Shown here: piece by piece, positions 50,001 through 59,227 of the stretch | How positions within the stretch are numbered: the stretch's first letter is position 1 | Layout: the number at the start of each line of letters is the position of its first letter | Origin: Thalassobacillus devorans MSP14 | GTDB lineage: Bacteria; Bacillota; Bacilli; Bacillales; Halobacillaceae | DNA length: 64,000 nucleotides | Assembly: GCF_000496835.1 (NCBI RefSeq) | Contig: NZ_KI543239.1 | Span: forward strand, 92,021-156,020 | Reading direction: 5' to 3' | Made by a program: the position numbers and the translations under genes | The notes under the pieces: generated by a model | The model's input: only the letters and a program-made list of their open reading frames with translations | Told to the model about the DNA's origin: nothing | The model's database searches: none

Positions 50001-50004
50001 TATG

Positions 50005-51390
50005 TCAGAAGTCAGTTGGCTGCACCTTTAAGAGTCTGCGTTCAGCCTTGTAGTAATCGAGTTCATGATCCGTCATCAAAGCCAGATCATATAATTTATC
50101 TAATAAATATTTCCTGTCCATGTCATAGATGAACTCCGTTCCGATATGGTCGACTGTATTGTTGGCAAACTCCCAAAGTGCATCATGTTTATCGGGATCG
50201 ATGGTTTGGGCTGCCAACGTGAGGGCGACGATTATTTCTGTGATAATCGGATAATTTTCTCGCGCATAATGCCGTATATACCCGAATCCTCGATATAGAT
50301 AGTAACCAAAATCTTCGGAGTCCATGATGATTCGTACCTGTTTTTCTGAGTCATGCAAATAAGGGGTAAAGGTGATGTAACTATCAACCGAAACAAGCAG
50401 GTCTGCCATCTGATGAATTGTATTAATGGTAGTGTTCGGGTCATTATTACTGATACTTTTAACCCCAATTTCAGCCAGCTTGGTCATTCCCATTTTTATG
50501 TCCTGAATCTCCGTTTCTTTATGGCCGATCTCAATCAGACTGCGATATTTTTCTTCATCTATTTGTTCTTTACCTGGCCCCCAATAGGAAAAGAGCCGGT
50601 TATTTACTAAAGTGAAATCACCTACTTTGGCATGTAGTTTGATAATGATATCATCTTTTCTTGCTTCTTCTAATATAGCCTGGAATTGGATTAATTGGAT
50701 GTACCCTACTCGTGGAGCAGTGACAATCACTTCTTCGCCTTTGTAGCGCTCATATAAGTCGCCGGGTTCATTGGTCCGGAATTCCTCTAATTCATTATGA
50801 AGCGTTTCTTTGATGATTTCTTTTGATGCATTGTTCATCGTAATGGTTATATTGTGCACCTGCATCCATGTGACAGCATGGTTGATGAAGAAAATAAAAA
50901 CCATCACAGTAAGAAATGCGAGAAATACCGTTGTCCCGGGGATGGCTACATAGTATTCATTGCGTTGGCTGGTGACAAACAGGAATACAACAAGTACATA
51001 GACAAAGCTTCCATGGAAAATCCCCAGTACATGTTGTGTTTTCCGATCAGCTACGAAGTTCACCAGCATTCGAGGTGAGAATTGACCGCTGAATGTGGTC
51101 AATACAACAAGAACGGAGTTCAGCGTAAAGGCACTTAGTGTCAGAATGCCACCGATCAGGGCTGCTAGCAACGTTTGAGAAGCAGAGGCCCGGGCATGGA
51201 AAAAGGTAGGTACATATTGGGATAATTCCACTTGATAATCTAAATAAAGTGTTATGGCAGTAAGCAGCAAAGCGGATGCTACATAGACGAAGGGTGTAAA
51301 CCACAATGTTTTTTGTAGCTCATGCTGGCGCTGTCGTTTAGACATCTGAAAATATTTTAGCAGGTCGAACGGCAAAATTTTACTCATCAT
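50005..51390 (-). CDS. DUF2254 membrane protein
   Basis: 461 residues from ATG 51390 behind AAGGGG. Four membrane segments in the N-terminal 200 residues, with the DUF2254 signature ALIGGILTLSAFTLNSVLVVLT and SGQFSPRMLVNFVADRKTQH. The C-terminal half is soluble (YIQLIQFQAILEEARKDDIIIKL). The function of DUF2254 proteins is unknown. The open frame runs 30 codons further upstream without a ribosome-binding site. Confidence 0.8.
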   Translation of the reverse strand: MMSKILPFDLLKYFQMSKRQRQHELQKTLWFTPFVYVASALLLTAITLYLDYQVELSQYVPTFFHARASASQTLLAALIGGILTLSAFTLNSVLVVLTTFSGQFSPRMLVNFVADRKTQHVLGIFHGSFVYVLVVFLFVTSQRNEYYVAIPGTTVFLAFLTVMVFIFFINHAVTWMQVHNITITMNNASKEIIKETLHNELEEFRTNEPGDLYERYKGEEVIVTAPRVGYIQLIQFQAILEEARKDDIIIKLHAKVGDFTLVNNRLFSYWGPGKEQIDEEKYRSLIEIGHKETEIQDIKMGMTKLAEIGVKSISNNDPNTTINTIHQMADLLVSVDSYITFTPYLHDSEKQVRIIMDSEDFGYYLYRGFGYIRHYARENYPIITEIIVALTLAAQTIDPDKHDALWEFANNTVDHIGTEFIYDMDRKYLLDKLYDLALMTDHELDYYKAERRLLKVQPTDF

Positions 51391-51546
51391 GCTTGCATAC
51401 CCCTTTATAACTATAATAATGATTGAATAATAGGCAGTTACCCTGTCTATAGTCGGATAAAACCAGAAATGAAAGGACAAGGGTGATGATTACTAGTTTC
51501 TGACAATCTAATACATTTATTCGATAACACGGAGGAGTGAAAGCTT

Positions 51547-51993
51547 TTGGAATGGAAACAGCAATCATTTCAACAATTATCTAACAAGAAGTTATATCAA
51601 ATTCTGAAATTACGGGTGGACATATTTGTCGTAGAACAAGAATGTGCGTATCCGGAACTGGATGACCACGATGAAACTTCTACACACCTTTGGCTTGAGG
51701 AAGCGAATGAAATCATTGCTTATTGCCGGTTAGTTCCTGCGGGAGACAAGTATCCTTATGTTTCGATAGGGAGAGTGGTGGTCAACCAGAAATACCGGAG
51801 ACAGGGATATGCCGAGGAGCTTATGAATAAAGCTATCTCAGCTGTGAAAGACCAGGGTGAAGTAAAGGAAATATTTCTTCAGGGGCAAGAGCACCTCCGA
51901 CATTTTTACAGCTCTTTCGGGTTCAAGGAAATTTCCGATGTCTATATGGATGATGGCATCCCCCATGTGGATATGCTGTTGCAGCTTGATTGA
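51547..51993 (+). CDS. GNAT acetyltransferase, ElaA-like
   Basis: 148 residues from TTG 51547, nine bases after GGAGGAG; no ATG is available near the N-terminus. ElaA pattern: LRVDIFVVEQECAYPELDDHD at 21-41 and the acetyl-CoA-binding VSIGRVVVNQKYRRQGYAEELM (about 77-98). Substrate unknown in this family. Unusual start codon is the only oddity. Confidence 0.82.
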   Translation: MEWKQQSFQQLSNKKLYQILKLRVDIFVVEQECAYPELDDHDETSTHLWLEEANEIIAYCRLVPAGDKYPYVSIGRVVVNQKYRRQGYAEELMNKAISAVKDQGEVKEIFLQGQEHLRHFYSSFGFKEISDVYMDDGIPHVDMLLQLD

Positions 51994-52076
51994 TACCTGA
52001 TGCATATCGCTTGTTTGAATTCCTCTATAAGGTGGAAAATAAGAGATGTATAATAAAACATTGGAGGTATATAACG

Positions 52077-53531
52077 ATGAGCCAACAACAGTTCACGAAA
52101 CAATATATCAACGGAGAGTGGTTAGCAGGCTCAAGTGATAAAAAGGTAGAAAATATCAATCCTTATACAGAAGAAGTGATTGGGGTCATTCCTTCTGCCA
52201 ATGCAGAGGATTTAGATAAAGCATATAAAGGTGCAAAGCAGGCACAAAAAGAATGGGAGAAGTCGCTTCCTGCTGAAAAGCAGGCCAATTTTGAGAGACT
52301 TGTCCAAATCATGGATGATCGGAAAGAGGAAATCATTGATTGGCTGATCAAGGAATCAGGAAGTACAAAAATCAAGTCAGAAATTGAATTTCAGGCAGCC
52401 AGAGCGATTGTGAAGGAGTCTGTTTCTTTTCCTGCTAGGATGACAGGCACGATTTTACCTTCCAATACACCAGGAAAAGAAAACCGTGTTTATCGTAAAG
52501 CAAAGGGAGTCGTAGGTGTCATTGGTCCATGGAACTTCCCATTCCATTTGGCGCTGCGTTCGATAGCACCTGCAATTGCAACTGGTAATACAGTAGTAGT
52601 GAAACCTGCATCGGATGCACCGGTTACTGCTGGCCTGTTGATTGCGGATCTATTTGAAGAAGCCGGATTTCCGGCAGGTGTCTTGAATGTAGTGGTCGGT
52701 CGCGGTTCTGAAATTGGAGATGACTTCCTGACTCATCCGATTCCGAAAGTATTTTCCTTTACAGGTTCCACAGAAGTAGGCAGCCATATCGGTGAACTTG
52801 CAGGGAAAAATATTAAAGAAACAACACTGGAACTCGGCGGCAATAATGCCATGATCGTTCTTGAAGATGCAGATATCGATAAGGCCGTAGAAGCAGCTGC
52901 GTTTGGTAAATACCTGCATCAGGGGCAGATATGCATGGCGATCAACCGTGTCATAGTTCATGAGCAGGTTCATGATGATTTTGTAGAAGCATTCAGAAAG
53001 AAAGTAGAAGGATTGAAAGCTGGTGATCCTTCCGAGGATGGTACGGTAGTAGGACCATTGATCAACCGTGATCAAGTCGAACGTATCCAGAAAGATATTG
53101 AAGAAAGTGTGCAGCAAGGAGCAACGAAATTGGTCGACGGTGATGTAAAAGGCAACCTGATGGATCCGATTGTGCTGACGGATGTTACCAATGAAATGCC
53201 GATTGCTAAAAACGAAATTTTTGGCCCAGTCATGCCGATCATCCAGGTGAAGGATGAAGAACAGGCAATCCGGTTTGCTAATGGCACGCCTTATGGGCTG
53301 AGCGGTTCTGTATTCACAGAAGACAGACATCGTGGTGCCCTGGTGGCTGATCAAATTGAAACAGGGATGATTCATGTCAATGATCAATCTGTAAACGACG
53401 AAGCGCATGTAGCCTTCGGCGGTGAAAAAGATTCCGGAGTCGGCCGTTTCAACGGTCAGTGGGCCATTGATAAATTCACCACTGAAAAATGGATCAGTGT
53501 ACAAAATGAATATCGCGAATTTCCATTTTAA
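52077..53531 (+). CDS. Aldehyde dehydrogenase, YfmT/aromatic-aldehyde type
   Basis: 484 residues from ATG 52077 behind TTGGAGG; the frame is open 29 codons earlier without a site. Motifs: PWNFPFHLALR (catalytic Asn), ELGGNNAMIVL (Glu) and catalytic Cys in HQGQICMAINR. It resembles Bacillus YfmT, called a vanillin/benzaldehyde dehydrogenase, which hints at aromatic aldehydes; this is only family-level evidence. Monocistronic, with a terminator and then repeat copy 4. Confidence 0.82.
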   Translation: MSQQQFTKQYINGEWLAGSSDKKVENINPYTEEVIGVIPSANAEDLDKAYKGAKQAQKEWEKSLPAEKQANFERLVQIMDDRKEEIIDWLIKESGSTKIKSEIEFQAARAIVKESVSFPARMTGTILPSNTPGKENRVYRKAKGVVGVIGPWNFPFHLALRSIAPAIATGNTVVVKPASDAPVTAGLLIADLFEEAGFPAGVLNVVVGRGSEIGDDFLTHPIPKVFSFTGSTEVGSHIGELAGKNIKETTLELGGNNAMIVLEDADIDKAVEAAAFGKYLHQGQICMAINRVIVHEQVHDDFVEAFRKKVEGLKAGDPSEDGTVVGPLINRDQVERIQKDIEESVQQGATKLVDGDVKGNLMDPIVLTDVTNEMPIAKNEIFGPVMPIIQVKDEEQAIRFANGTPYGLSGSVFTEDRHRGALVADQIETGMIHVNDQSVNDEAHVAFGGEKDSGVGRFNGQWAIDKFTTEKWISVQNEYREFPF

Positions 53532-53538
53532 TTCTAAT

Positions 53539-53565
53539 AGGAGGGGAGTAATCCCCTCCTTATTT
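53539..53565 (+). terminator. Terminator after YfmT-like gene
   Basis: GGAGGGGA pairs with TCCCCTCC around GTAA, followed by TTATTT. Confidence 0.85.
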
Positions 53566-53568
53566 AGT

Positions 53569-54162
53569 TTATTCAAGTATATGGCCGAATTGTGGAAGAC
53601 TCAGTTTCAAAGTAATTTGGGTTCGTTACCGAGACAGGGGAAAGGGTGGCTGGGAAACGATTCGCTTTCCTGTGGGGGGAGGCTGGCAAGCCTCCTCGGC
53701 CGTTTCACGACCTGTGGGGTCTCGCCTAGCCCCTTCTCCCACGGGAGTCTCACCGTTTCCCCGCCACCTTATCCATATTTTGACGAACGAACCCTACGTT
53801 GTGAGAAGATATCTTCCACATTTTTCTGCATGAAAAGCTCAATGATTCAGGACATAAGCTCTTTTCAGCTGTTAAGATGGTGGTTCCGCATATCGATGTT
53901 TCCGTTAGTCTTACAAACGCAAGGAGGGCCGGGAAATTGCGAGTCCTCGAAAATGCTACGCATTTTCTTCGTGCGGTGTTTATTCAAGAAGCTTATTCAA
54001 AGTCCTATGGGAGGATAGGACATGGTGAGATCCCGCAAGGCGGAGCCTGAGGAAGCTCACTGTCCGCCCATGGAAAGCGAGTGATTTCCCTGACCCCCAA
54101 ACCGTTACTATCGTAACGGAAACAGTTTCTCTCGAAACTGAGTCTTCAGGAAAAGGGAGCTT
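53569..54162. repeat. Family I double-hairpin repeat, copy 4 (inverted, with 59-bp insert)
   Basis: It is inverted relative to the other copies: it starts with TTATTCAA, then ATGGCCGAATTGTGGAAGAC, and ends with CTCGAAACTGAGTCTTCAGG. Right-module sequence is nearly identical to copies 1 and 2 (reverse complement). The left module carries an extra 59 bases (53944-54002) not in copies 1-3. A long open frame reads into it from the aldehyde dehydrogenase gene and should not be annotated. Confidence 0.92.
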
Positions 54163-54270
54163 AACTGTAACATTAATACTGAAATTCAGCAGAGCTAAAG
54201 TCAATGGGTGAAACTTTCCGATCGGAGAATCGTATAGGTTAATAACACCGTACTGGAGGGGGAATAATGA

Positions 54271-54480
54271 ATGAACACAGGTGAAGGTTGTATTAAATGC
54301 GGCAGCACTGACGCAACTACAAAAGATGTGTCAATGACAGGCTCCGGGTTATCAAAAATGATGGATGTGCAAAACAATAAGTTCACGGTTGTATCTTGTA
54401 AAAACTGTGGCTACTCGGAATTTTATAATAAGAAAGCTTCCGCTGCAGGAAATATCTTTGATTTCTTTTTTGGTGGATAG
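54271..54480 (+). CDS. Zinc-ribbon protein, 69 residues
   Basis: ATG 54271 is eight bases after GGAGGGGG; the ATG at 54267 gives a five-codon frame. Two CxxC pairs, CIKC (8-11) and CKNC (43-46), form a zinc ribbon, with DVSMTGSGLSK in between and a C-terminal FDFFFGG. Small proteins of this kind are nucleic-acid or protein binders of unknown role in Bacillaceae. It has its own terminator. Confidence 0.75.
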   Translation: MNTGEGCIKCGSTDATTKDVSMTGSGLSKMMDVQNNKFTVVSCKNCGYSEFYNKKASAAGNIFDFFFGG

Positions 54481-54488
54481 TTTATTAA

Positions 54489-54522
54489 ATCTGGCCTGGC
54501 ATGTATGCCAGGTCAGGTTTTT
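54489..54522 (+). terminator. Terminator after zinc-ribbon gene
   Basis: CCTGGCAT pairs with ATGCCAGG around GT, extended by further pairs and followed by TTTTT. Confidence 0.8.
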
Positions 54523-54809
54523 CTGTATTGCATGACGAATCTATAATCAAATTATGCTTAGTTGACTAGGGATACATAGTGGTAGAGTATGCTTGCAAGG
54601 AAGATAACCCTACTTGACTTTGTCTGCAGTTTTGCTCCGAAAAAATTCGAAGCCAACCCCTCCTACCAGGATGTGTGGAAAGGGGATTGAAAGGAAAAAA
54701 TTTGCAGTTTAACTTTTATTCAAGAAAGGTAATTAAATAGAAGGATAGGAATTCATTACTGTTAGTAAGACACAAAAATTATTATTTATCCCTTTTAAGG
54801 AGTGGTTAG
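54523..54809 (+). promoter_or_regulatory. Leader of the YtxH-like gene with sigma-B-like promoter
   Basis: No gene is seen here. GTTTAA (54707-54712), 15 bases and GGTAAT (54728-54733) resemble a sigma-B promoter. The stretch 54600-54660 holds an imperfect dyad (GCTCCGAAAAAATTCGAAGC) of unknown meaning. Confidence 0.4.
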
Positions 54810-55316
54810 ATGGAACAGCAAACTCAAACCCAGGCACAAAACACACCAGAGCAAAAAAGTAGTAAACTAGTGAAGGCGATGGTAATCGGCGCAGTTGCTG
54901 GGGGCGCGCTTGCAATGATCGATTCTACAACGCGCAAAAAAGTTCTTGATAATACCAATCAGGCCAAAGAAACGATCTCACAATTTGCCGCTGATGTGAA
55001 AGAGAACCCATCTGGCACAAAAGATGATCTCATGGAGCGTATCCAGGATACATCTGCTGTACTAAGAGAGGCCGTTGCCAGCCTGCGGAATATCTATGAA
55101 AAAGCGAATGAAGATATTCTGGACAAAGTAACCGATGTACAGGATGATGCAAAAGAAGCGATCGCTGCTACGAAGGAAGCTGGAGAAGAACTTCAGGAAG
55201 CAGGGGACAAGATAAAGCAGGCAAAGGATGAAATGGTCAATGATTCTGATGTTTCTGCGGCTAATAACACGCAGACTTCATCCAGCAATGCATCACCTCA
55301 GAATAAAACGCAATAA
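54810..55316 (+). CDS. YtxH-like stress/general protein
   Basis: 168 residues behind AAGGAGTGG. A Gln/Thr-rich N-terminus is followed by a Gly/Ala hydrophobic helix (AMVIGAVAGGALAMID, 27-42) and a long amphipathic helical region with A-rich heptads to about 145, ending in an Asn/Ser/Gln tail. This is the YtxH family, whose B. subtilis member is sigma-B dependent; biochemical role unknown. Followed by a bidirectional terminator. Confidence 0.75.
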   Translation: MEQQTQTQAQNTPEQKSSKLVKAMVIGAVAGGALAMIDSTTRKKVLDNTNQAKETISQFAADVKENPSGTKDDLMERIQDTSAVLREAVASLRNIYEKANEDILDKVTDVQDDAKEAIAATKEAGEELQEAGDKIKQAKDEMVNDSDVSAANNTQTSSSNASPQNKTQ

Positions 55317-55321
55317 ACAAC

Positions 55322-55365
55322 AACAGCCTCAGGTTTGTGATAATCAGTCACCTGAGGCTGTTTTA
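55322..55365. terminator. Bidirectional terminator between YtxH-like gene and ndh unit
   Basis: AACAGCCTCAGG pairs with CCTGAGGCTGTT, with A- and T-runs on either side. Confidence 0.85.
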
Positions 55366-55386
55366 TATTGAATCATCAGTGTTTGT

Positions 55387-55488
55387 TTAGCGGAAATCAC
55401 GTGTATCTTCCAATGTACGGCTCGTGATCGCGTACCCTGCAATGGTAACAAGGGCTGCCAGGAAAAAGTAAAGGGTACCTTTTTTCAT
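55387..55488 (-). CDS. 33-residue membrane peptide downstream of ndh
   Basis: ATG 55488 is eight bases after GGAGG, on the same strand and 38 bases after the ndh stop. MKKGTLYFFLAALVTIAGYA followed by ITSRTLEDTRDFR: one membrane helix and a charged C-terminal tail. Too short for family assignment. The ribosome-binding site and position suggest a real partner of ndh. Confidence 0.6.
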   Translation of the reverse strand: MKKGTLYFFLAALVTIAGYAITSRTLEDTRDFR

Positions 55489-55526
55489 AAAATAACCTCC
55501 TTAAGATATAATGGCCGGTAACCGTC

Positions 55527-56738
55527 CTAGAATGGCCGGAACTTTCCTTTTTTCAATATTAGCTTCGGACCCCCAAGCAGGAAGAGCCAACGATTATCAA
55601 TTACTTTCTTCATGGAAGAGGCTGTCTTGCCATATAGTTTCTTATCGTCAAATACAGTGCCCATGGCATCAGATTTTCCCAGAGAAGCTACGGTACCTTT
55701 ATTATCAAATACAAAAGGTTCTAACGGTTCACTATGAAGGATTGCTTTAATGTTAGTGGCACAGGTATCAGCGTGTTGCATGGCAGACTGCGCGGTCGGT
55801 GGGTATGGGCGGTCTTCTTCTTTATTCATTACCCATGCACAGTCTCCCAAAATAAAGATATTGTTTTCACCTGGCGCCAGGAGCGTGTCTTCTACTGTGA
55901 CCTTCCCTTTTGTCAATTCGAAACCGGATTTACTTAGAATCGAGTTTCCAGTGACACCTCCAGTCCATACGATGGTCCCGGCTTTGATTTCTTCGCCTTC
56001 GTTTACAACAAAAGCATCTTCTTTACATTCGGCGATTTTAGCGCCTTCCCGGAACTCTACTCCACGCTCTTCAAGAGATTTTTTGGCATAGGCGACAAGC
56101 TCTTCATCAAATCCAGGTAAGATGGAAGGTGCTGCTTCCACATTGATAATACGTGGGAGGTCTGGATCAATATCATACTTTTTGCAAAGTTTAGGTACTT
56201 GTTCAGCAAGCTCCCCAACAAATTCGACTCCGGTAAATCCGCCTCCACCGACAAGTATAGACAGGCTTTCCGCTTTCGGATTTTCTTCATTGTTGTATTT
56301 GGCAAACTGGTATTCAATATGTTCGTAAATTTGGCGTGAACTGTCAACATCTTGAATGAAAAATGCATTTTCCTCCATACCTTTGATTCCAAATGTGTTT
56401 GTTTCAAAGCCAAGTGCAATGACAAGATAGTCATAATTTAACTCGCCATTTTCCAGGACAACTGTTTGTTGATCTTTATTCACTTTGACTACTGAATCGT
56501 AGATTAAGCGTACCCGGTTCGGGTTGATGACATCACTGATCATAATACGAGCCTGATTGGTATTGATGGTACCTGCAGCAACCTCATGCAGCCAGGTCGT
56601 CTGATAGTGGTAGTTATGCTTGTTTACAAGGACAATTTCTGCTTCTTCAGGGCTGAGTTTTTTAGTCAATTGCTTTGTTGTCATCATACCGGCATATCCA
56701 GCGCCAAGGACAACAATTCTGGGTTTGTTTGTGCTCAT
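55527..56738 (-). CDS. ndh: Type II NADH dehydrogenase (NDH-2)
   Basis: 403 residues. Two Rossmann motifs: GAGYAGM (FAD, about residues 12-18) and VGGGGFTGVEFVGELAE (NADH, about 163-179). VWTGGVTGN and FILGDCAWV complete the NDH-2 pattern, and a C-terminal basic/hydrophobic stretch (LFLLGGPKLILKKGKF) attaches it to the membrane. It oxidises NADH and reduces menaquinone without proton pumping. A 33-residue peptide gene follows in the same direction. Confidence 0.92.
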   Translation of the reverse strand: MSTNKPRIVVLGAGYAGMMTTKQLTKKLSPEEAEIVLVNKHNYHYQTTWLHEVAAGTINTNQARIMISDVINPNRVRLIYDSVVKVNKDQQTVVLENGELNYDYLVIALGFETNTFGIKGMEENAFFIQDVDSSRQIYEHIEYQFAKYNNEENPKAESLSILVGGGGFTGVEFVGELAEQVPKLCKKYDIDPDLPRIINVEAAPSILPGFDEELVAYAKKSLEERGVEFREGAKIAECKEDAFVVNEGEEIKAGTIVWTGGVTGNSILSKSGFELTKGKVTVEDTLLAPGENNIFILGDCAWVMNKEEDRPYPPTAQSAMQHADTCATNIKAILHSEPLEPFVFDNKGTVASLGKSDAMGTVFDDKKLYGKTASSMKKVIDNRWLFLLGGPKLILKKGKFRPF

Positions 56739-56990
56739 TTCATAAACTCCTTCCGATGTTGGAATGTAAAGCCTTGTTTCATTTTCTCTTATATTATTTA
56801 CTTCCCCATATTAGCAAAGTTTTAATATAAATTATAGCAATATCCGATTTGTGAGACTAGATTTCGGCAAATATAGATAAAAATTGTTGGTATAGTTTTG
56901 TGTTCAAGAATATGTGGTACAAGGATGGAGTACTATATTATTTTGTAAATACCAAGCTGCAAAGCTTAGGGGCAGGAGTGTGGAGAACTC

Positions 56991-57878
56991 ATGAAAGCAA
57001 TGATTATAGCCAACCCTTCTTCAGGGAAGGAAAATGCATTGGAATACATTGAACAAATAGAAGCAATATTAAAAGAGAAAGGGTATGATTCCACAGTCAG
57101 CAAAACGGAAAAAGAGCTGGACGCCACTTATTTTTGTCAAGATGCCTGTACAAATGAATACGATATGGTCGTTTCCTTAGGTGGAGACGGCACATTGCAT
57201 GAGACTATCAATGGGCTGGTAGATCAGCTCCATAGACCAAAACTGGGGATTATCCCGTTAGGTACGGTCAATGATTTTGCCCGTGCTTTGAATATACCTC
57301 TCGATCCGGAAGAAGCAATAAAGCTGTTGAAATCTGATCATACGAAGAAGGTGGACATTGGTAAATTCAACGACCGATATTTTGTCAATATTGTAGCAGT
57401 CGGCGCTATCGCTGAAGCTACTTATGATGTCACCCCAGATCAAAAGACAAAGCTGGGTCCGCTTGCCTATGTGTTGGAAGGGTTAAAAGAATTAACTTCA
57501 AACAGAGCCTACCCGTTGAATATTGAATACGACGAAAAGAAATGGGAAGGGGATTCCTTATTATTTCTGGCTGCATTGACGCGATCTACCGGGGGGTTTG
57601 AAAAGTTGACACCTGAAGCGAGAGTAGATGATGGCATGCTGCATTGCTATGTCATCAAGCAGGTGAATATGATCCGGTTAGCTTCTATCGCAACAGCGAT
57701 TCTTAAAGGAGAATTAAAAGAAGAGGAAGATGTAGAATACTTTACGGCTAAACACCTGAAGGTTTCATCTCCTGATCCACTGGTGACCAATGTAGATGGA
57801 GAACAAGGGGATCGTTTACCTGTTGAGATGGAAGTGAAGACAAGCCATATCGAAGTGGTTGTCCCTGAATTGGATTGA
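56991..57878 (+). CDS. Diacylglycerol/lipid kinase, YegS/BmrU-like
   Basis: 295 residues from ATG 56991. DAGK catalytic motif GGDGTLHETINGL (64-76) with N-terminal IANPSSGKENA nucleotide-binding segment, and the metal-binding LVTNVDGEQG near the C-terminus. It phosphorylates a lipid head group; diacylglycerol is likely but other lipids are possible. The tail leads into the YueI-like gene with 55 bases between. Confidence 0.85.
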   Translation: MKAMIIANPSSGKENALEYIEQIEAILKEKGYDSTVSKTEKELDATYFCQDACTNEYDMVVSLGGDGTLHETINGLVDQLHRPKLGIIPLGTVNDFARALNIPLDPEEAIKLLKSDHTKKVDIGKFNDRYFVNIVAVGAIAEATYDVTPDQKTKLGPLAYVLEGLKELTSNRAYPLNIEYDEKKWEGDSLLFLAALTRSTGGFEKLTPEARVDDGMLHCYVIKQVNMIRLASIATAILKGELKEEEDVEYFTAKHLKVSSPDPLVTNVDGEQGDRLPVEMEVKTSHIEVVVPELD

Positions 57879-57933
57879 TTTTTTAACTATAGTAAATTTA
57901 CATTGTACCGATTGTTCATTAGGAGTGGCAGCA

Positions 57934-58380
57934 TTGAAAAAAGATGTCGATGATTATCTGCAAGAAGGAATATATGGTGCGAGGGAAACGAAACCGGCTG
58001 AGAGGAAACGTTTTTTAGGAACGCTTCGTGAGAGAGTCGTTTTAGCTTTGACTAAAGGACAAGTAATACAAAATAAAGGGTTGGATAATTTAGAACAGGA
58101 GATAAAGGATAACCCTGAAGCCAAGCTGCTTTTAAATGGTAATATCAGCTACCGTTTCCTGAAGGACTATAAAGCTGTGGCTGATAAATATGGATTACAT
58201 CATACGACGATTTCTAACAGGGAATCGGAAACTGATATAGGAGCTGTTCTCACCTGCGACCATGCGATTGAAAAGCAAAACATTTTCTTTGAAGAGGTGG
58301 TAGAAGAAAGTAGTAACGAATCAGCACAGGAAGCTGAGGGTATCACCGGTTTTTTGAAGAAAATATTTAAGGGTAAATAA
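57934..58380 (+). CDS. YueI-family (DUF1694) protein
   Basis: 148 residues from TTG 57934, six bases after TAGGAGTG. The pattern KKDVDDYLQEGIYGARETKP, RKRFLGTLRERVVLALTKGQVI and the C-terminal GFLKKIFKGK fits DUF1694. The function is unknown; the family is common in Firmicutes. A 25-codon upstream extension in frame lacks a binding site. Terminator follows. Confidence 0.8.
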   Translation: MKKDVDDYLQEGIYGARETKPAERKRFLGTLRERVVLALTKGQVIQNKGLDNLEQEIKDNPEAKLLLNGNISYRFLKDYKAVADKYGLHHTTISNRESETDIGAVLTCDHAIEKQNIFFEEVVEESSNESAQEAEGITGFLKKIFKGK

Positions 58381-58382
58381 AA

Positions 58383-58427
58383 CAGCCCCCATAGCGGCAG
58401 GCGATATGCATCTATGGGGGCTTCATT
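58383..58427 (+). terminator. Terminator after YueI-like gene
   Basis: CAGCCCCCATAG pairs with CTATGGGGGCTT around the loop, then a T-containing tail. Confidence 0.8.
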
Positions 58428-58481
58428 TATGGGGGGCAGTACGTTTTATTTAGTATTGGCAGATATTGAACTGCCTTCTAT

Positions 58482-59018
58482 TCAGGCGTTCGATTCCGCT
58501 TGTTCCTGACGTTTTTTCATTCGTTTAGTCAGGAAGCCGCCTTTGAAGGTGCGTGGTTCGTACGAAACAACAAAAGCTTTCGGGTCCATGTGATCAATAA
58601 TATCCATGAACTCTTTCTCACGGTTTCTTTTCGCCAATACATCCAGTCGGTAACGATGATCTTCAATACCTTCACCGATATAAGTCGTAACACCGAACCC
58701 GGATGCGCGCAGTGTTCGTACCAGTTCCTCGTTTCGATTCATTAAATTGACCTGGAATGTGACATAACCGATTTGCAGTTTGGTTTCGAGTAGACTTCCT
58801 AAGAAAAGTCCTATTCCAAAACCAAAAGCATAAGCGACCATATTCCATATATTTGATAAATCACTAAATACCAGCCCTAAGGAAATGACATAAATGAATC
58901 CTTCAAAAATACCAATGAAGGCCGCAACATTTCGAATCCCTTTCACGACTAGGATAGTCCGGATCGTAACAATTGGTACCAATACTAACTGGGCAACAAA
59001 AATAATTAATGCTTCCAT
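58482..59018 (-). CDS. UPF0316/DUF2179-type membrane protein, YebE-like
   Basis: 178 residues from ATG 59018, behind GGAGTG. Three N-terminal membrane segments (residues 3-20, about 30-50, 62-78) and a soluble C-terminal DUF2179-type domain: [34 protein letters not shown] and [19 protein letters not shown]. The family is widespread in Bacillaceae; function unknown, related domains bind small ligands. Confidence 0.8.
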   Translation of the reverse strand: MEALIIFVAQLVLVPIVTIRTILVVKGIRNVAAFIGIFEGFIYVISLGLVFSDLSNIWNMVAYAFGFGIGLFLGSLLETKLQIGYVTFQVNLMNRNEELVRTLRASGFGVTTYIGEGIEDHRYRLDVLAKRNREKEFMDIIDHMDPKAFVVSYEPRTFKGGFLTKRMKKRQEQAESNA

Positions 59019-59227
59019 TACATATAACACTCCAATATCTAAGACATTTTAATTTCAATTATAATACTTCATTACCTTTAAGACTATTAAGGAAACTTTA
59101 ATTTTATGAAATACTTAAGCGAAGGAGCTAAATGAGTGAAAATAATTATTTCCTGGGGAATATTGTTGTATGATGAAAATAAATGTAAAATGTTAGTAGC
59201 TAATACAAGAAAAAGCAGGTGGAGAGA

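Noticed and set aside
51990-52076. Longer start of the YfmT-like aldehyde dehydrogenase
   Set aside because: No ribosome-binding site; TTGGAGG precedes ATG 52077 and family length fits that start.
53422-54018. A 198-codon frame running from the aldehyde dehydrogenase gene into repeat copy 4, and similar 60-200-codon frames in copies 1, 2 and 5
   Set aside because: They lie in the palindromic repeats, recur in both orientations because of the palindrome and have no ribosome-binding site. They are artefacts, though often annotated as proteins beginning MAELWKTQFQ.
59132-59173. A 13-codon frame behind GAAGGAGC in front of the lytic transglycosylase gene
   Set aside because: Too short to judge, no attenuator structure found; may be a chance ribosome-binding site or a leader.
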